From the NCBI GenBank assembly GCA_027020665.1, contig JALUVJ010000080.1, positions 1 to 46,981 on the forward strand: a DNA stretch of 46,981 nucleotides, in the 5' to 3' direction. This DNA comes from Nitrospira sp. (GTDB lineage: Bacteria > Nitrospirota > Nitrospiria > SBBL01 > JAADHI01). The notes beneath the pieces are model-generated. The model saw only the letters and a program-made list of their open reading frames with translations. It had not been told where the DNA came from and did not search any database. The translations under genes and the position numbers were made by a program. This document shows, one piece after another, positions 9,422 through 17,264 of this stretch. How positions within the stretch are numbered: the first letter of the stretch is position 1; every line of letters starts with the position of its first letter.

Positions 9422-10792
9422 TCAGAATTTCCCGAGGGTGGCAAGGGGAATCCGAATGCGGACCGTCGTTCCCCGACCTGCTTCACTCTCCAAGAAAACC
9501 TTTCCATTGTAACGGCGGATAATCCGCTTGACCAGGGACAGCCCGACGCCGGTTCCGGTCCGTTTTGTTGTATAAAACGGCTTGAACACTTTTTTAATTT
9601 GATCTTTTGGAACCCCGGTTCCGGTATCGCGAATACTGATCTCAAGGCAGCCTTCGTCCCGAAGGTAGGAACTCTTGGCAAAGATTTTTCCGCCGACGGG
9701 CATGGCATCGATGGCATTGTGAACGAGATTAATCAATACGTGGCGCAGCGGGGCTTCGTCGGCTTTAATTTTTGGAAGCGTTTCCTGCAAATCAAGGAAG
9801 AGCTCGATTTCACGCGCATTCATTTTTCGTTCAAGGGTTTCGAAGGTGCTTCGAATCACATCATTGATTTGAATCGCAGAGGATGTGCCGAAGGATAACT
9901 GCGCATAAGCAAGCAATTCGCCGATCCAGCCGGTGATACGGTCAACCTCTAAAATAATATCCTTCGCTATTTCGGGATAGGGCTGTGGCGAATGGCTTTC
10001 CAATGCTACTTCCGCAGAGGATCGGATGGCCGCCAAAGGGTTTCGAATGGCATGGGCAACCGCCGAGGACATCTCTCCGATGGCCACCATCGTTTCCGAT
10101 TCGACCAATTGTTGTTGCTGTTTATAAATCGTATGGGTCGCGCGCTTCACAATCCAATAAAGCACGGCAAAGAGAAAAAGCCCGCCCAAACCCGCACTCA
10201 GCCAAATCAGTTGATTCCCTTTTTTGATGGCCTCGGATAAAGTCGCGGGGGTCTTGTAGATTTCAAAGGCGCCCACGACCTTATCCCCGCGCGTATTCCA
10301 GATGGGAAGGTAAACTTCGGCAAAATAAGGCACGTTTTCATCAAAGACATGTTCCCCTTTGGCGGGTTTCCCCGAATAACCGCTCGTAACCGCGAGTGTG
10401 CCGGAAAGTGCTATCATGAGTTCCGGATTCGGCATGAAGCTGTGTCCGATTAAACGCGCATCGTCCGACCAAAGCACCCTGCCTTGTTTGTTGTAGGCTT
10501 TGACACGCACGACTTCGGGCATGGCTGAAATGCGTTTGAACAGGTTTTCAAAGACCCTTTTGGCCTCGCCGTCATCCGCCTCTTCAAAATAAATACTCCC
10601 GTGCGCGGCCTTGGTGAGACTTTGAACAAATTGCATCGTAATCAAGCCGTCACGTTCCAGCATATTTTTGGTTAGAAATTCCGAAAGCAAAAAGCCTGAA
10701 ATCGTTGAGATCAACACGATACAGACGAAGCTAAGGACGCCGTACCAACGTAAAAGATTAAAAGGAGAGACTTTTTTAGAAAAAAATGCCAT
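9422..10792 (-). CDS. Membrane sensor histidine kinase
   Basis: A 456-residue kinase with two transmembrane segments (near LSFVCIVLISTISGFLLSEF and LIWLSAGLGGLFLFAVLYWI) enclosing a periplasmic sensor domain of about 150 residues. The cytoplasmic part has the H-box SSAVAHAIRNPLAAIRSSAE, N-box LINLVHNAIDAM and G-boxes DTGTGVP and GTGVGLSLVKR. The residue after the phospho-His is Ala, where most HisKA kinases have Glu or Asp. I prefer ATG at 10792 (MAFFSKK); the track start at 10834 is a TTG. The sensor is unlike PAS domains that I recognise and may be Cache-like. It phosphorylates the regulator encoded next. Confidence 0.9.
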   Translation of the reverse strand: MAFFSKKVSPFNLLRWYGVLSFVCIVLISTISGFLLSEFLTKNMLERDGLITMQFVQSLTKAAHGSIYFEEADDGEAKRVFENLFKRISAMPEVVRVKAYNKQGRVLWSDDARLIGHSFMPNPELMIALSGTLAVTSGYSGKPAKGEHVFDENVPYFAEVYLPIWNTRGDKVVGAFEIYKTPATLSEAIKKGNQLIWLSAGLGGLFLFAVLYWIVKRATHTIYKQQQQLVESETMVAIGEMSSAVAHAIRNPLAAIRSSAEVALESHSPQPYPEIAKDIILEVDRITGWIGELLAYAQLSFGTSSAIQINDVIRSTFETLERKMNAREIELFLDLQETLPKIKADEAPLRHVLINLVHNAIDAMPVGGKIFAKSSYLRDEGCLEISIRDTGTGVPKDQIKKVFKPFYTTKRTGTGVGLSLVKRIIRRYNGKVFLESEAGRGTTVRIRIPLATLGKF

Positions 10793-10860
10793 CGTCCGGG
10801 AACCCCTATTCGGCCACTTTACCCGATAAGACAAAGCATGTCCATATCATACAATCCTTT

Positions 10861-10914
10861 ACGATGAATTGGGGCATTTCACTGAAATTTCAGTGAAATG
10901 CCCCAATTCATCGT
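10861..10914. promoter_or_regulatory. Perfect 54-bp palindrome, candidate enhancer/operator
   Basis: Twenty-seven bases (ACGATGAATTGGGGCATTTC, then ACTGAAA) are followed without a loop by their exact reverse complement. It lies in the 366-base gap between the kinase gene and the glycan operon. Its centre is about 130 bases upstream of the transcription start expected from the sigma-54 promoter, a normal distance for an NtrC-type enhancer. A hairpin terminator or mobile palindrome is the alternative. Confidence 0.6.
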
Positions 10915-10991
10915 GGGGCCGTCAATGATTTCATATTTATTTTATCTTAATTATCAAATACATAGATGTTTTTTATCCGCTTAGCCTCAAC

Positions 10992-11007
10992 TGGCCCCTA
11001 TTTTGCT
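10992..11007 (+). promoter_or_regulatory. Sigma-54 promoter of the glycan operon
   Basis: TGGCCCCTATTTTGCT matches the -24/-12 consensus TGGCAC-N5-TTGCW with exact GG to GC spacing. Transcription should start near 11018, giving a 5' leader of about 140 bases. Confidence 0.75.
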
Positions 11008-11029
11008 TTGTACCGATTACCATTAAATA

Positions 11030-11097
11030 TAATTTGGGAAAATTATCCCAAATTAAGCAAGAAAGCGGGTTGACGCATCCAAGACGGAGCTTGGATG
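11030..11097 (+). other. Two hairpins in the glycan-operon leader
   Basis: TAATTTGGGA with its complement (11030-11039 and 11046-11055) forms a 10-bp stem; CATCCAAG with CTTGGATG (11076-11083 and 11090-11097) forms an 8-bp stem with loop ACGGAG. Neither has a T-run. They may protect the long mRNA or bind a regulator. Confidence 0.45.
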
Positions 11098-11158
11098 TTC
11101 AGAATCAAAAACTTCAATATTGTAGTTGGGTCTCCCCCCGACATCACGGAGGAAAACG

Positions 11159-12460
11159 ATGCGGATTTTTTATTATTCCCATGACACCTACGGTTTAGGG
11201 CACATGCAACGGACCTTGGCCATCGCGCGGCAAGTGGCGCTGGATTGCCCGGAAGCGACACAGCTTCTGGTAACCGGCTCCCCCCAAGCCCATGCATTCG
11301 AATTGCCGGAGCGGCTCGATATCATTAAACTGCCGAGCGTCGGCAAATCCGCAACGGGGGATTATTGTTCGCGCACGCTGAGACTTCCCTTTAAAACCCT
11401 CAAGGCCCTCCGTGAGACCATTATCTTGGAAACCGTCCGGCATTTTAAACCGGACATCGTCCTGGTGGATAAGGCCCCGGCAGGCGTCCGGGGGGAAATG
11501 CTGTCCGCACTGGCCTATTTGAAAGAAGCCCGGCCCGAAACAAAACGCGTACTCGGCATGCGCGATATTGAAGATGATGCCGAGAAGGTTTGCGAAGACT
11601 GGAGACGCCAGGGACTCTACCGATTAATGGACGAGACCTATGATGCGATCTTGCTGTACGGCAACCGGTCCATTTACGACCCCGTTGAAGCCTACCGGCT
11701 CTCACCCAGAACGGAAAATAAAATCATTTCTTGCGGTTATATCGGCAGGCCTAAAACCGCAAAACCGCCCGAGGCCATCAGGCGCGCACTCAATATGAAG
11801 ACCGACCGTCTCATCCTGGTGACCGCAGGCGGAGGGGAAGACGGATTTCCGCTCATGAACACTTATTTAAGGATGCTCTCCGATCATCTTCATCCGGAGG
11901 ACCCGGGTTTTGATTCTCTCATCGTTCCAGGCCCCTTCATGGCCGAAGCCGAACGAAAACAGCTCCACGCCTATTGTTTGAAAGGGCTTCCCGTCTCCGT
12001 GCTCGATTTCACCTCGGATTTGTACAGCTATATGAATGCGGCCGACCTTGTCGTTTCAATGGGCGGATACAATTCATTTTGCGAAATCATGTCTTTGCAA
12101 AAGCAGGCGATTATCGTGCCGCGGGTCAAGCCCCGAATCGAGCAGTTGATTCGCGCGGAGTCTTTCTCGGCGCGCGGATTGGTGCGGATGCTCCATCCGG
12201 CCCGTTTAAATCCTGAAAACCTGCTCAAGGAAATTCAGATGGGTTTTGAGGGACGCGGCCCGCTTCCCCCCCATGCGGCGGGCCTGACCCTAAACGGTGC
12301 AATAAAAGCCAGCCGTGCCTTGAGTGATCTTTTGAAGGATGAAAAACCGCGTGTCCCCTATCACTTGTTGTCTTCGGAAAAAGCATCAAAACCGAAAAAA
12401 CGGGGGCGGGAAATCGCAGGCTTTTTCAACAAAATGAAAGGTGTACCCGCAGGTGCGTGA
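11159..12460 (+). CDS. Glycosyltransferase, COG4671/MurG-like (GT-B fold)
   Basis: A 433-residue cytosolic enzyme. The start FYYSHDTYGLGHMQRTLAIA is the acceptor-site glycine loop of the COG4671 'predicted glycosyltransferase' group, related to MurG. The C-terminal half has VTAGGGEDGFPL and MGGYNSFCEIMSLQKQAIIV, the nucleotide-sugar site, followed by RVKPRIEQLIRA. ATG at 11159 follows GGAGGAAAACG, so the track start at 11126 is rejected. It is the first gene of the operon, and its 3' end overlaps the next gene by 20 bases. Sugar and acceptor cannot be told. Confidence 0.85.
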   Translation: MRIFYYSHDTYGLGHMQRTLAIARQVALDCPEATQLLVTGSPQAHAFELPERLDIIKLPSVGKSATGDYCSRTLRLPFKTLKALRETIILETVRHFKPDIVLVDKAPAGVRGEMLSALAYLKEARPETKRVLGMRDIEDDAEKVCEDWRRQGLYRLMDETYDAILLYGNRSIYDPVEAYRLSPRTENKIISCGYIGRPKTAKPPEAIRRALNMKTDRLILVTAGGGEDGFPLMNTYLRMLSDHLHPEDPGFDSLIVPGPFMAEAERKQLHAYCLKGLPVSVLDFTSDLYSYMNAADLVVSMGGYNSFCEIMSLQKQAIIVPRVKPRIEQLIRAESFSARGLVRMLHPARLNPENLLKEIQMGFEGRGPLPPHAAGLTLNGAIKASRALSDLLKDEKPRVPYHLLSSEKASKPKKRGREIAGFFNKMKGVPAGA

Positions 12461-13889
12461 AAAGGACCGGAACAAGGAATTGCCGCAGGATCACCCAGAT
12501 CGACAACTGACATTGGAAGATGCGGAAATGCCTCAATTAAAAACGCTGTTGGACCCCCAAAAAATGTTGGGCGTTTTTAGGAATCAACTCCGTCCGACCG
12601 GAGAGGGGCATTACCATATCTACCATATTTCCGATTGCAAGGTTCACCGGTTCAGATACCGAAAAGGCCAGCGGGTCATCGTGCAGTATCAACTCACGCT
12701 CCATGATCAGCTCACAAAACACAACAAAACACTATGGGTCACCGGAATCAGCCGAAGTACGCCTGAGCACATGAAGAAGCTTTACAAGCGTATCTTAAAC
12801 TCCGATTCATGGTGGAATATCAGTTTATCCACCCTTATTCTGGAGCCTGTTTTATATCTGCCCGCGCTCAAATTGATCCTCCAGACTTACCCGCAGGATC
12901 ATCATTTGCCGACACTGCCCCTGCTCTTGAACGACCGTTTAATGATGCGTGAAAAGCTGCTTCTGAATCCGTGGCTTAAGGACTGGAAAATGATGGAAAA
13001 CACATTAACCTTGATCCGGTACCGTCCTCTTTTGGGCGCAACATTTCGCTGCGATTTTGAAGCGGAACATCTTCGGACCAAAGAAAACATCAAAAAAACA
13101 CTTTATTTCAAAGTGTTCCAAAAGGAAGACGGCCGTCATATTTTTGAACAACTTGTGCAACTTAAAAAAGACTTCCCGGTCAAGGAACAAGGGCTTTATA
13201 TCGTCAACGCCATCACTTATTCAAAACAATTAAAGACCCTGGTGCTCGAAGCGGCACAGGGCATCCCTTTGAGTGTTTTTATTTTAAACGGGGTCTCTAT
13301 TGAACAGACATTGGAGAAAACGGCCGAGGCTCTTGCGCATTTTCACCTCAGCCCTTGTGCATTGTTTAAACATCAATCAAAAGCGGTGCGTTTGAAGGGT
13401 GCGGAAAAAGCCGTCCGGTTTATCCGGGAGGTTTGTCCGGAACTGCAGGAAAAATCCCGGCAGCTCTTCTTTCAAATTCAATCCCGGATAAAAGATGTCG
13501 TGCTTTGTCCGGCGCATCTGGATCTCAAGCCCGAACATATTTTTATCGACGGCGCACGTGTCACCCTGATTGACCTGGATGCGGCCGCGATGAGTGATCC
13601 TGTTTACGACATTGCCTCCCTCATCGTCAGAATTGAGTTCCTTTCGGAAACCGGGCAGATTCCCCAAGAGGTCGTCGCGTCGGCCTTGAGGGGGCTCAAA
13701 GCACGCTATTTTTCAAAAGTCCCCCATTCCTGGAAAGAAAGACTCATTCCAAATTATTGTTGCGCTGCTCTGAAAATCGCACTTTACCATCTGCAACACC
13801 AGGAAAAGGATGCGAAACATCGTGTCGCCATCCTTTTGGAGAAATGTCTTCAGTATCTAAGCAAACAAGAAAGGCAGGAAAAACCATGA
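12441..13889 (+). CDS. APH-like kinase/phosphotransferase (first of two)
   Basis: A 482-residue protein with an APH/choline-kinase fold in its C-terminal half. The catalytic loop is PAHLDLKPEHIFID and the metal-binding Asp is in LIDLDAAAMSDPVYDIASLI. The loop keeps the catalytic Asp (HxD) but has His where the usual HxDxxxxN motif has Asn. The N-terminal 200 residues (VHRFRYRKGQRVIVQYQLTL) are the N-lobe-like part. The start is GTG at 12441 or 12453. Its place among glycosyltransferases suggests a sugar or lipid-linked glycan kinase rather than drug resistance. It may also be catalytically weak. Confidence 0.72.
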   Translation: MYPQVREKDRNKELPQDHPDRQLTLEDAEMPQLKTLLDPQKMLGVFRNQLRPTGEGHYHIYHISDCKVHRFRYRKGQRVIVQYQLTLHDQLTKHNKTLWVTGISRSTPEHMKKLYKRILNSDSWWNISLSTLILEPVLYLPALKLILQTYPQDHHLPTLPLLLNDRLMMREKLLLNPWLKDWKMMENTLTLIRYRPLLGATFRCDFEAEHLRTKENIKKTLYFKVFQKEDGRHIFEQLVQLKKDFPVKEQGLYIVNAITYSKQLKTLVLEAAQGIPLSVFILNGVSIEQTLEKTAEALAHFHLSPCALFKHQSKAVRLKGAEKAVRFIREVCPELQEKSRQLFFQIQSRIKDVVLCPAHLDLKPEHIFIDGARVTLIDLDAAAMSDPVYDIASLIVRIEFLSETGQIPQEVVASALRGLKARYFSKVPHSWKERLIPNYCCAALKIALYHLQHQEKDAKHRVAILLEKCLQYLSKQERQEKP

Positions 13890-15142
13890 AAATCCTATAC
13901 ATCTGTGCCGATTTCGGCATCCCGGTACTCGGAACAAAAGGCGCCGCCGTGCATGTGCGGGAGATGATCGCAGCCCTAAAACGTGCGGGGCATTCCGTTA
14001 CCCTTGCCGCGCCCAAACTTCAAAAAAACCTTTGGGAAAACCCGGAAGAAATCGCGAGCCGCCTGCTGCATCTGCCGCCGGCCCCCGCTAACCGCGAAAC
14101 CATGAAAGACTTGACGGAATTTGAAGAGATGTTGGGCGAAACCACACCCCTGCCCGGACAAATCCGTCGCATGCTCTACAACAAGGAAATGGCGCATCAA
14201 TTGCTCCGCCGTTTCACAACACACCCGCCCGACTTGATTTACGAGCGGGCCGCGCTTTTTTCTACCGTCGGGGTCATGGTCGCGGAAACCTTGAACAAAC
14301 CCCTGATTCTGGAATTAAATGCCCCCTTGGCCGATGAGCAGTCGGCATACCGGGGGGAATGCCTGGGCGGCCTGGCAAAAAAAACCGAAGACTTTGTTTT
14401 AAAACGCAGTGACGCCATCCTGAGTGTTTCGGCCTTGCTCAAACAATACGCCGTTTCGGCGGGCGCAGACCCCGGGCGTGTCCATGTTTCCCCAAACGGC
14501 GTCAATCTTCAGGCTTTTCAAAAAAATACCGATACAAAAAAAACAAGGGCCACATGGGGATTGGGCACAGGCCCCGTCATCGGATTTGTGGGCGGGCTTC
14601 GGCCCTGGCACGGGGTAGGCGCCCTGCCCGCATTGCTTGAACGGCTCCGCCCGAAACATCCGGACATGCAATTGGTCATTGCCGGGGAAGGCCCGCTGCG
14701 TCCGGCCTTGCAGCGGGCCTTCGATGCCCTGGGGTGCGCAGACTCTGTCTGCTTCACGGGCGCGATTTCCCATAAAAAGATTGCGGCACTCGTCCCGTGC
14801 TTTGACATCGCTCTCGCGCCCTACGAAAAACTTGAGCATGATTTTTATTTTTCGCCCCTGAAGCTCTTTGAATACATGGCCTGCGGTGTGACCGTTGTGG
14901 CCGCGGATGCCGGACAAATCGGAGAAATCATCACCCACGGCCAAACCGGTCTGCTCTACCCTCCCGGCGAGACGGAAGCCTTGGTCGCATGCTGTGAACA
15001 ACTGCTGGCCGCCCCCCGTTTAAGCCGGCAGATGGGGCAGGCCGCCGCCAAAGAAATCCGCGCAAATTACACCTGGGATCACAACGCCGCCCGTGTCGTT
15101 TCGGTTTTTAAGCGGCTCGAAGAAAAAAAGGAGGTGTCATGA
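13886..15142 (+). CDS. Glycosyltransferase family 4
   Basis: A 418-residue GT-B enzyme. The N-terminal domain starts MKILYICADFGIPVLGTKGA and includes the acceptor-binding VHVREMIAALKRAGH. The C-terminal Glycos_transf_1 domain has FVGGLRPWHGVGALPALLE, VIAGEGPLRPAL and the donor-site motif APYEKLEHDFYFSPLKLFEY with the EX7E pattern. ATG at 13886 overlaps the upstream stop as ATGA and has an AGGAAAAA site; the track start at 13757 lies well inside the preceding gene. It probably adds a sugar to a cytosolic lipid-linked acceptor for export. Confidence 0.9.
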   Translation: MKILYICADFGIPVLGTKGAAVHVREMIAALKRAGHSVTLAAPKLQKNLWENPEEIASRLLHLPPAPANRETMKDLTEFEEMLGETTPLPGQIRRMLYNKEMAHQLLRRFTTHPPDLIYERAALFSTVGVMVAETLNKPLILELNAPLADEQSAYRGECLGGLAKKTEDFVLKRSDAILSVSALLKQYAVSAGADPGRVHVSPNGVNLQAFQKNTDTKKTRATWGLGTGPVIGFVGGLRPWHGVGALPALLERLRPKHPDMQLVIAGEGPLRPALQRAFDALGCADSVCFTGAISHKKIAALVPCFDIALAPYEKLEHDFYFSPLKLFEYMACGVTVVAADAGQIGEIITHGQTGLLYPPGETEALVACCEQLLAAPRLSRQMGQAAAKEIRANYTWDHNAARVVSVFKRLEEKKEVS

Positions 15143-16221
15143 AAAGAAATAAACCGGCACGCATCGCCTACGTGCTGAAGGTCTTCCCCAAGCTTTCGGA
15201 AACCTTTATCGCCAGGGAAATTGCGGAGATTAAAAAACGCGGGCTTTCGATTTGCATCCTCTCCATGAAACGCCCAGATGATCCCGTTGTGCACGACATT
15301 GTGCGGAAGGCCGGCCTGGAAAAAGAAACCGTCTACGGTGTGGAGCGTTTCGCCGAAACACTTGCAGCCTTCAAACCGGATTTAATCCACGCCCACTTTG
15401 CAACAGAGCCGACGGCGGAAGCCCTTGCACTGGCCTCGGCATGCAAATGCCCCCTCACCTTTACGGCGCACGGCTACGACATCTACCGCCGACCTCCCGC
15501 CGATTTTCGGGAACGTGCGGCAAAAGCTGCGGCAGTCATCACGGTCTCCGAGGCCAACCGGGCCTATATTGCCGAAACCTTCGCTGTGCCGAAACGGAAG
15601 CTTACGGTCATTGCTTCAGGGGTCGATACCCGCGTATTTCGGCCCAATAAACAGGCAAACACACAGCCGCACATTGTCTGTGTCGCAAGGCTTGTCCCGG
15701 TTAAAAACCTGGGCCTGCTTTTGTCCGCCTGCAGGATTTTAAAAAACCAGGGCGTCGCCTTTCAATGCGTCATCATCGGGGAAGGCCGCAGCCGCGCGGC
15801 ACTTGAAACGATGCGAAGAAAACACCGGCTGGAAAAGACCGTGGTATTGACCGGCGCGGCGGACAGCCGTCAAGTCCTGGCCTGGTGGCAGCGGGCCGAC
15901 CTTGCCGTCTTAAGCAGTACCAGCGAAGGCATGCCCGTGAGCCTCTTGGAAGCTGCAGCCTGCGGCGTGCCTATTGTGGCCACCGCAGTCGGCGGGATTC
16001 CCGAACTCGTGCAAACGGGCAAAACCGGCTACCTCGTCACCCCCGGCGACGCCCCGGCCTTGGCCGAGGGCATCAAGGCCCTGCTTTCGCATCCGGACCG
16101 GGCCCTTCGCATGGGGCAAGCCGCCCGGAAGATCATTGCGCAACGCTTTTCAATCGCGCATCAAGGGGATCGCTTGCTCGCACTTTGGACGGACATCATG
16201 CATAAGGAGCAATGCCCATGA
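15139..16221 (+). CDS. Glycosyltransferase family 4 (WcaL-like)
   Basis: A 360-residue GT-B enzyme. YVLKVFPKLSETFIAREIAE at the N-terminus is the signature of the WcaL/colanic-acid type branch, followed by IHAHFATEPTAEALALA and FTAHGYDIY. The donor domain has VARLVPVKNLGLLL, IIGEGRSRAAL and LSSTSEGMPVSLLEAAACGV with the EX7E motif. It starts by ATGA overlap with the upstream gene. Together with the preceding GT4 it probably extends the glycan. Confidence 0.9.
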   Translation: MKRNKPARIAYVLKVFPKLSETFIAREIAEIKKRGLSICILSMKRPDDPVVHDIVRKAGLEKETVYGVERFAETLAAFKPDLIHAHFATEPTAEALALASACKCPLTFTAHGYDIYRRPPADFRERAAKAAAVITVSEANRAYIAETFAVPKRKLTVIASGVDTRVFRPNKQANTQPHIVCVARLVPVKNLGLLLSACRILKNQGVAFQCVIIGEGRSRAALETMRRKHRLEKTVVLTGAADSRQVLAWWQRADLAVLSSTSEGMPVSLLEAAACGVPIVATAVGGIPELVQTGKTGYLVTPGDAPALAEGIKALLSHPDRALRMGQAARKIIAQRFSIAHQGDRLLALWTDIMHKEQCP

Positions 16222-17264
16222 ATGTGACCGTACGCGACCCCTTCGGCATCTGCCGTGATGCGGCCATGCCGACGCTTGCGGCGGCAATCGATCCTGCGGC
16301 CGTTGAAAAGGAATTCCGCAAACGTTTGCCGCAACTGTTCTCGGAAAACACCCCGGCCCGTTTACGGGAAATCCGGGTCATTCGTTACAAACCCGCGCGG
16401 CGCTGTTTAATCGAATACGATATCGCATGCAAACAGCCGAAGGCATCCTGCTCATGCGCAACCTTCATTGGAAAAGTGCGTGTCCGGCGTTACGGCAAGG
16501 CCGACTACCGTTTGCAAAAGGCATTCTGGGCAGCCGGATTTCAGGCGGACTGCGAAGATGAGATTGCCGTGCCCGAAACCGTCGGAACCCTTCCGGCCTT
16601 CCGGATGTGGCTACAGCGCAAAGTTTCGGGGCGCCTTGCAACAGAGCTCCTCTTAAAGACAGAGCATCAATGGCTGGCGATTAAAATCGCGGAAGCCGCA
16701 CACAAGTTGCACCGGGCCAATGTTCCCGCAAAACGGGTGCACCTGATGATGGATGAACTGCGCATCCTTCATGAACACCTGCCCAAAGTCGGTTTGAAAA
16801 ACCTGCGATGGAGCGGACGCATCCGCCGGATTTTGGATGCGGCGGACCGGCTGGGGGCAATGACACCCGTTCCCACCCTCACCGGAATTCATCGCGATTT
16901 TTATGCCGACCAGGTCATCGTGGACAACAGAAGACTTCATCTGATCGATTTTGACCTCTATTGTCTGGGGGATCCGGGTCTCGATATTGGAAATTTCATC
17001 GCCCACGTCACGGAGCAAAGCCTCAGAACAACGGGCGATACCCGTCAATCGCACGCATTCGAAGCACTCATGGAAGCGCGCTTTGCGGCCCTTTCCGGGG
17101 AAAAGGTCCGGGCATCCGTCAGGGCCTACACCACCTTGACGCTCATCCGGCATATCTACTTGAGCACTTTGTTCCCGGAGCGCCGCGCATTCACGGCATC
17201 CTTGATGGAAATTTGTGAAGAACGCCTGCATATTCTAAAAACCCTTGGGAGCGGCATTTCATGA
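16218..17264 (+). CDS. APH-like kinase/phosphotransferase (second of two)
   Basis: A 348-residue protein of the APH superfamily. The catalytic loop reads GIHRDFYADQVIVDNRRLHL and the metal site LIDFDLYCLGDPGLDIGNFI. The Brenner motif keeps His-x-Asp but has Gln in place of the canonical Asn. I prefer ATG at 16218 (MNVTVRD), eight bases after AAGGAG and overlapping the previous stop as ATGA; ATG at 16212 is only two bases from that site. An N-terminal element VIRYKPARRCLIEYDI resembles VHRFRYRKGQRVIVQY of the first kinase, so the two may be ancient paralogues. Likely role: phosphorylation of a glycan intermediate. Confidence 0.72.
   Translation: MNVTVRDPFGICRDAAMPTLAAAIDPAAVEKEFRKRLPQLFSENTPARLREIRVIRYKPARRCLIEYDIACKQPKASCSCATFIGKVRVRRYGKADYRLQKAFWAAGFQADCEDEIAVPETVGTLPAFRMWLQRKVSGRLATELLLKTEHQWLAIKIAEAAHKLHRANVPAKRVHLMMDELRILHEHLPKVGLKNLRWSGRIRRILDAADRLGAMTPVPTLTGIHRDFYADQVIVDNRRLHLIDFDLYCLGDPGLDIGNFIAHVTEQSLRTTGDTRQSHAFEALMEARFAALSGEKVRASVRAYTTLTLIRHIYLSTLFPERRAFTASLMEICEERLHILKTLGSGIS

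Noticed and set aside
12441-13889. Aminoglycoside resistance gene
   Set aside because: The APH fold is shared, but the catalytic loop is atypical and the operon is for glycan synthesis.
14399-15001. Minus-strand ORF of 200 residues within the GT4 gene
   Set aside because: Antisense to a clear glycosyltransferase; a shadow from high GC at third positions.
16653-17231. Minus-strand ORF of 192 residues within the second APH-like gene
   Set aside because: Antisense to a frame with kinase motifs and ATGA overlaps on both sides.
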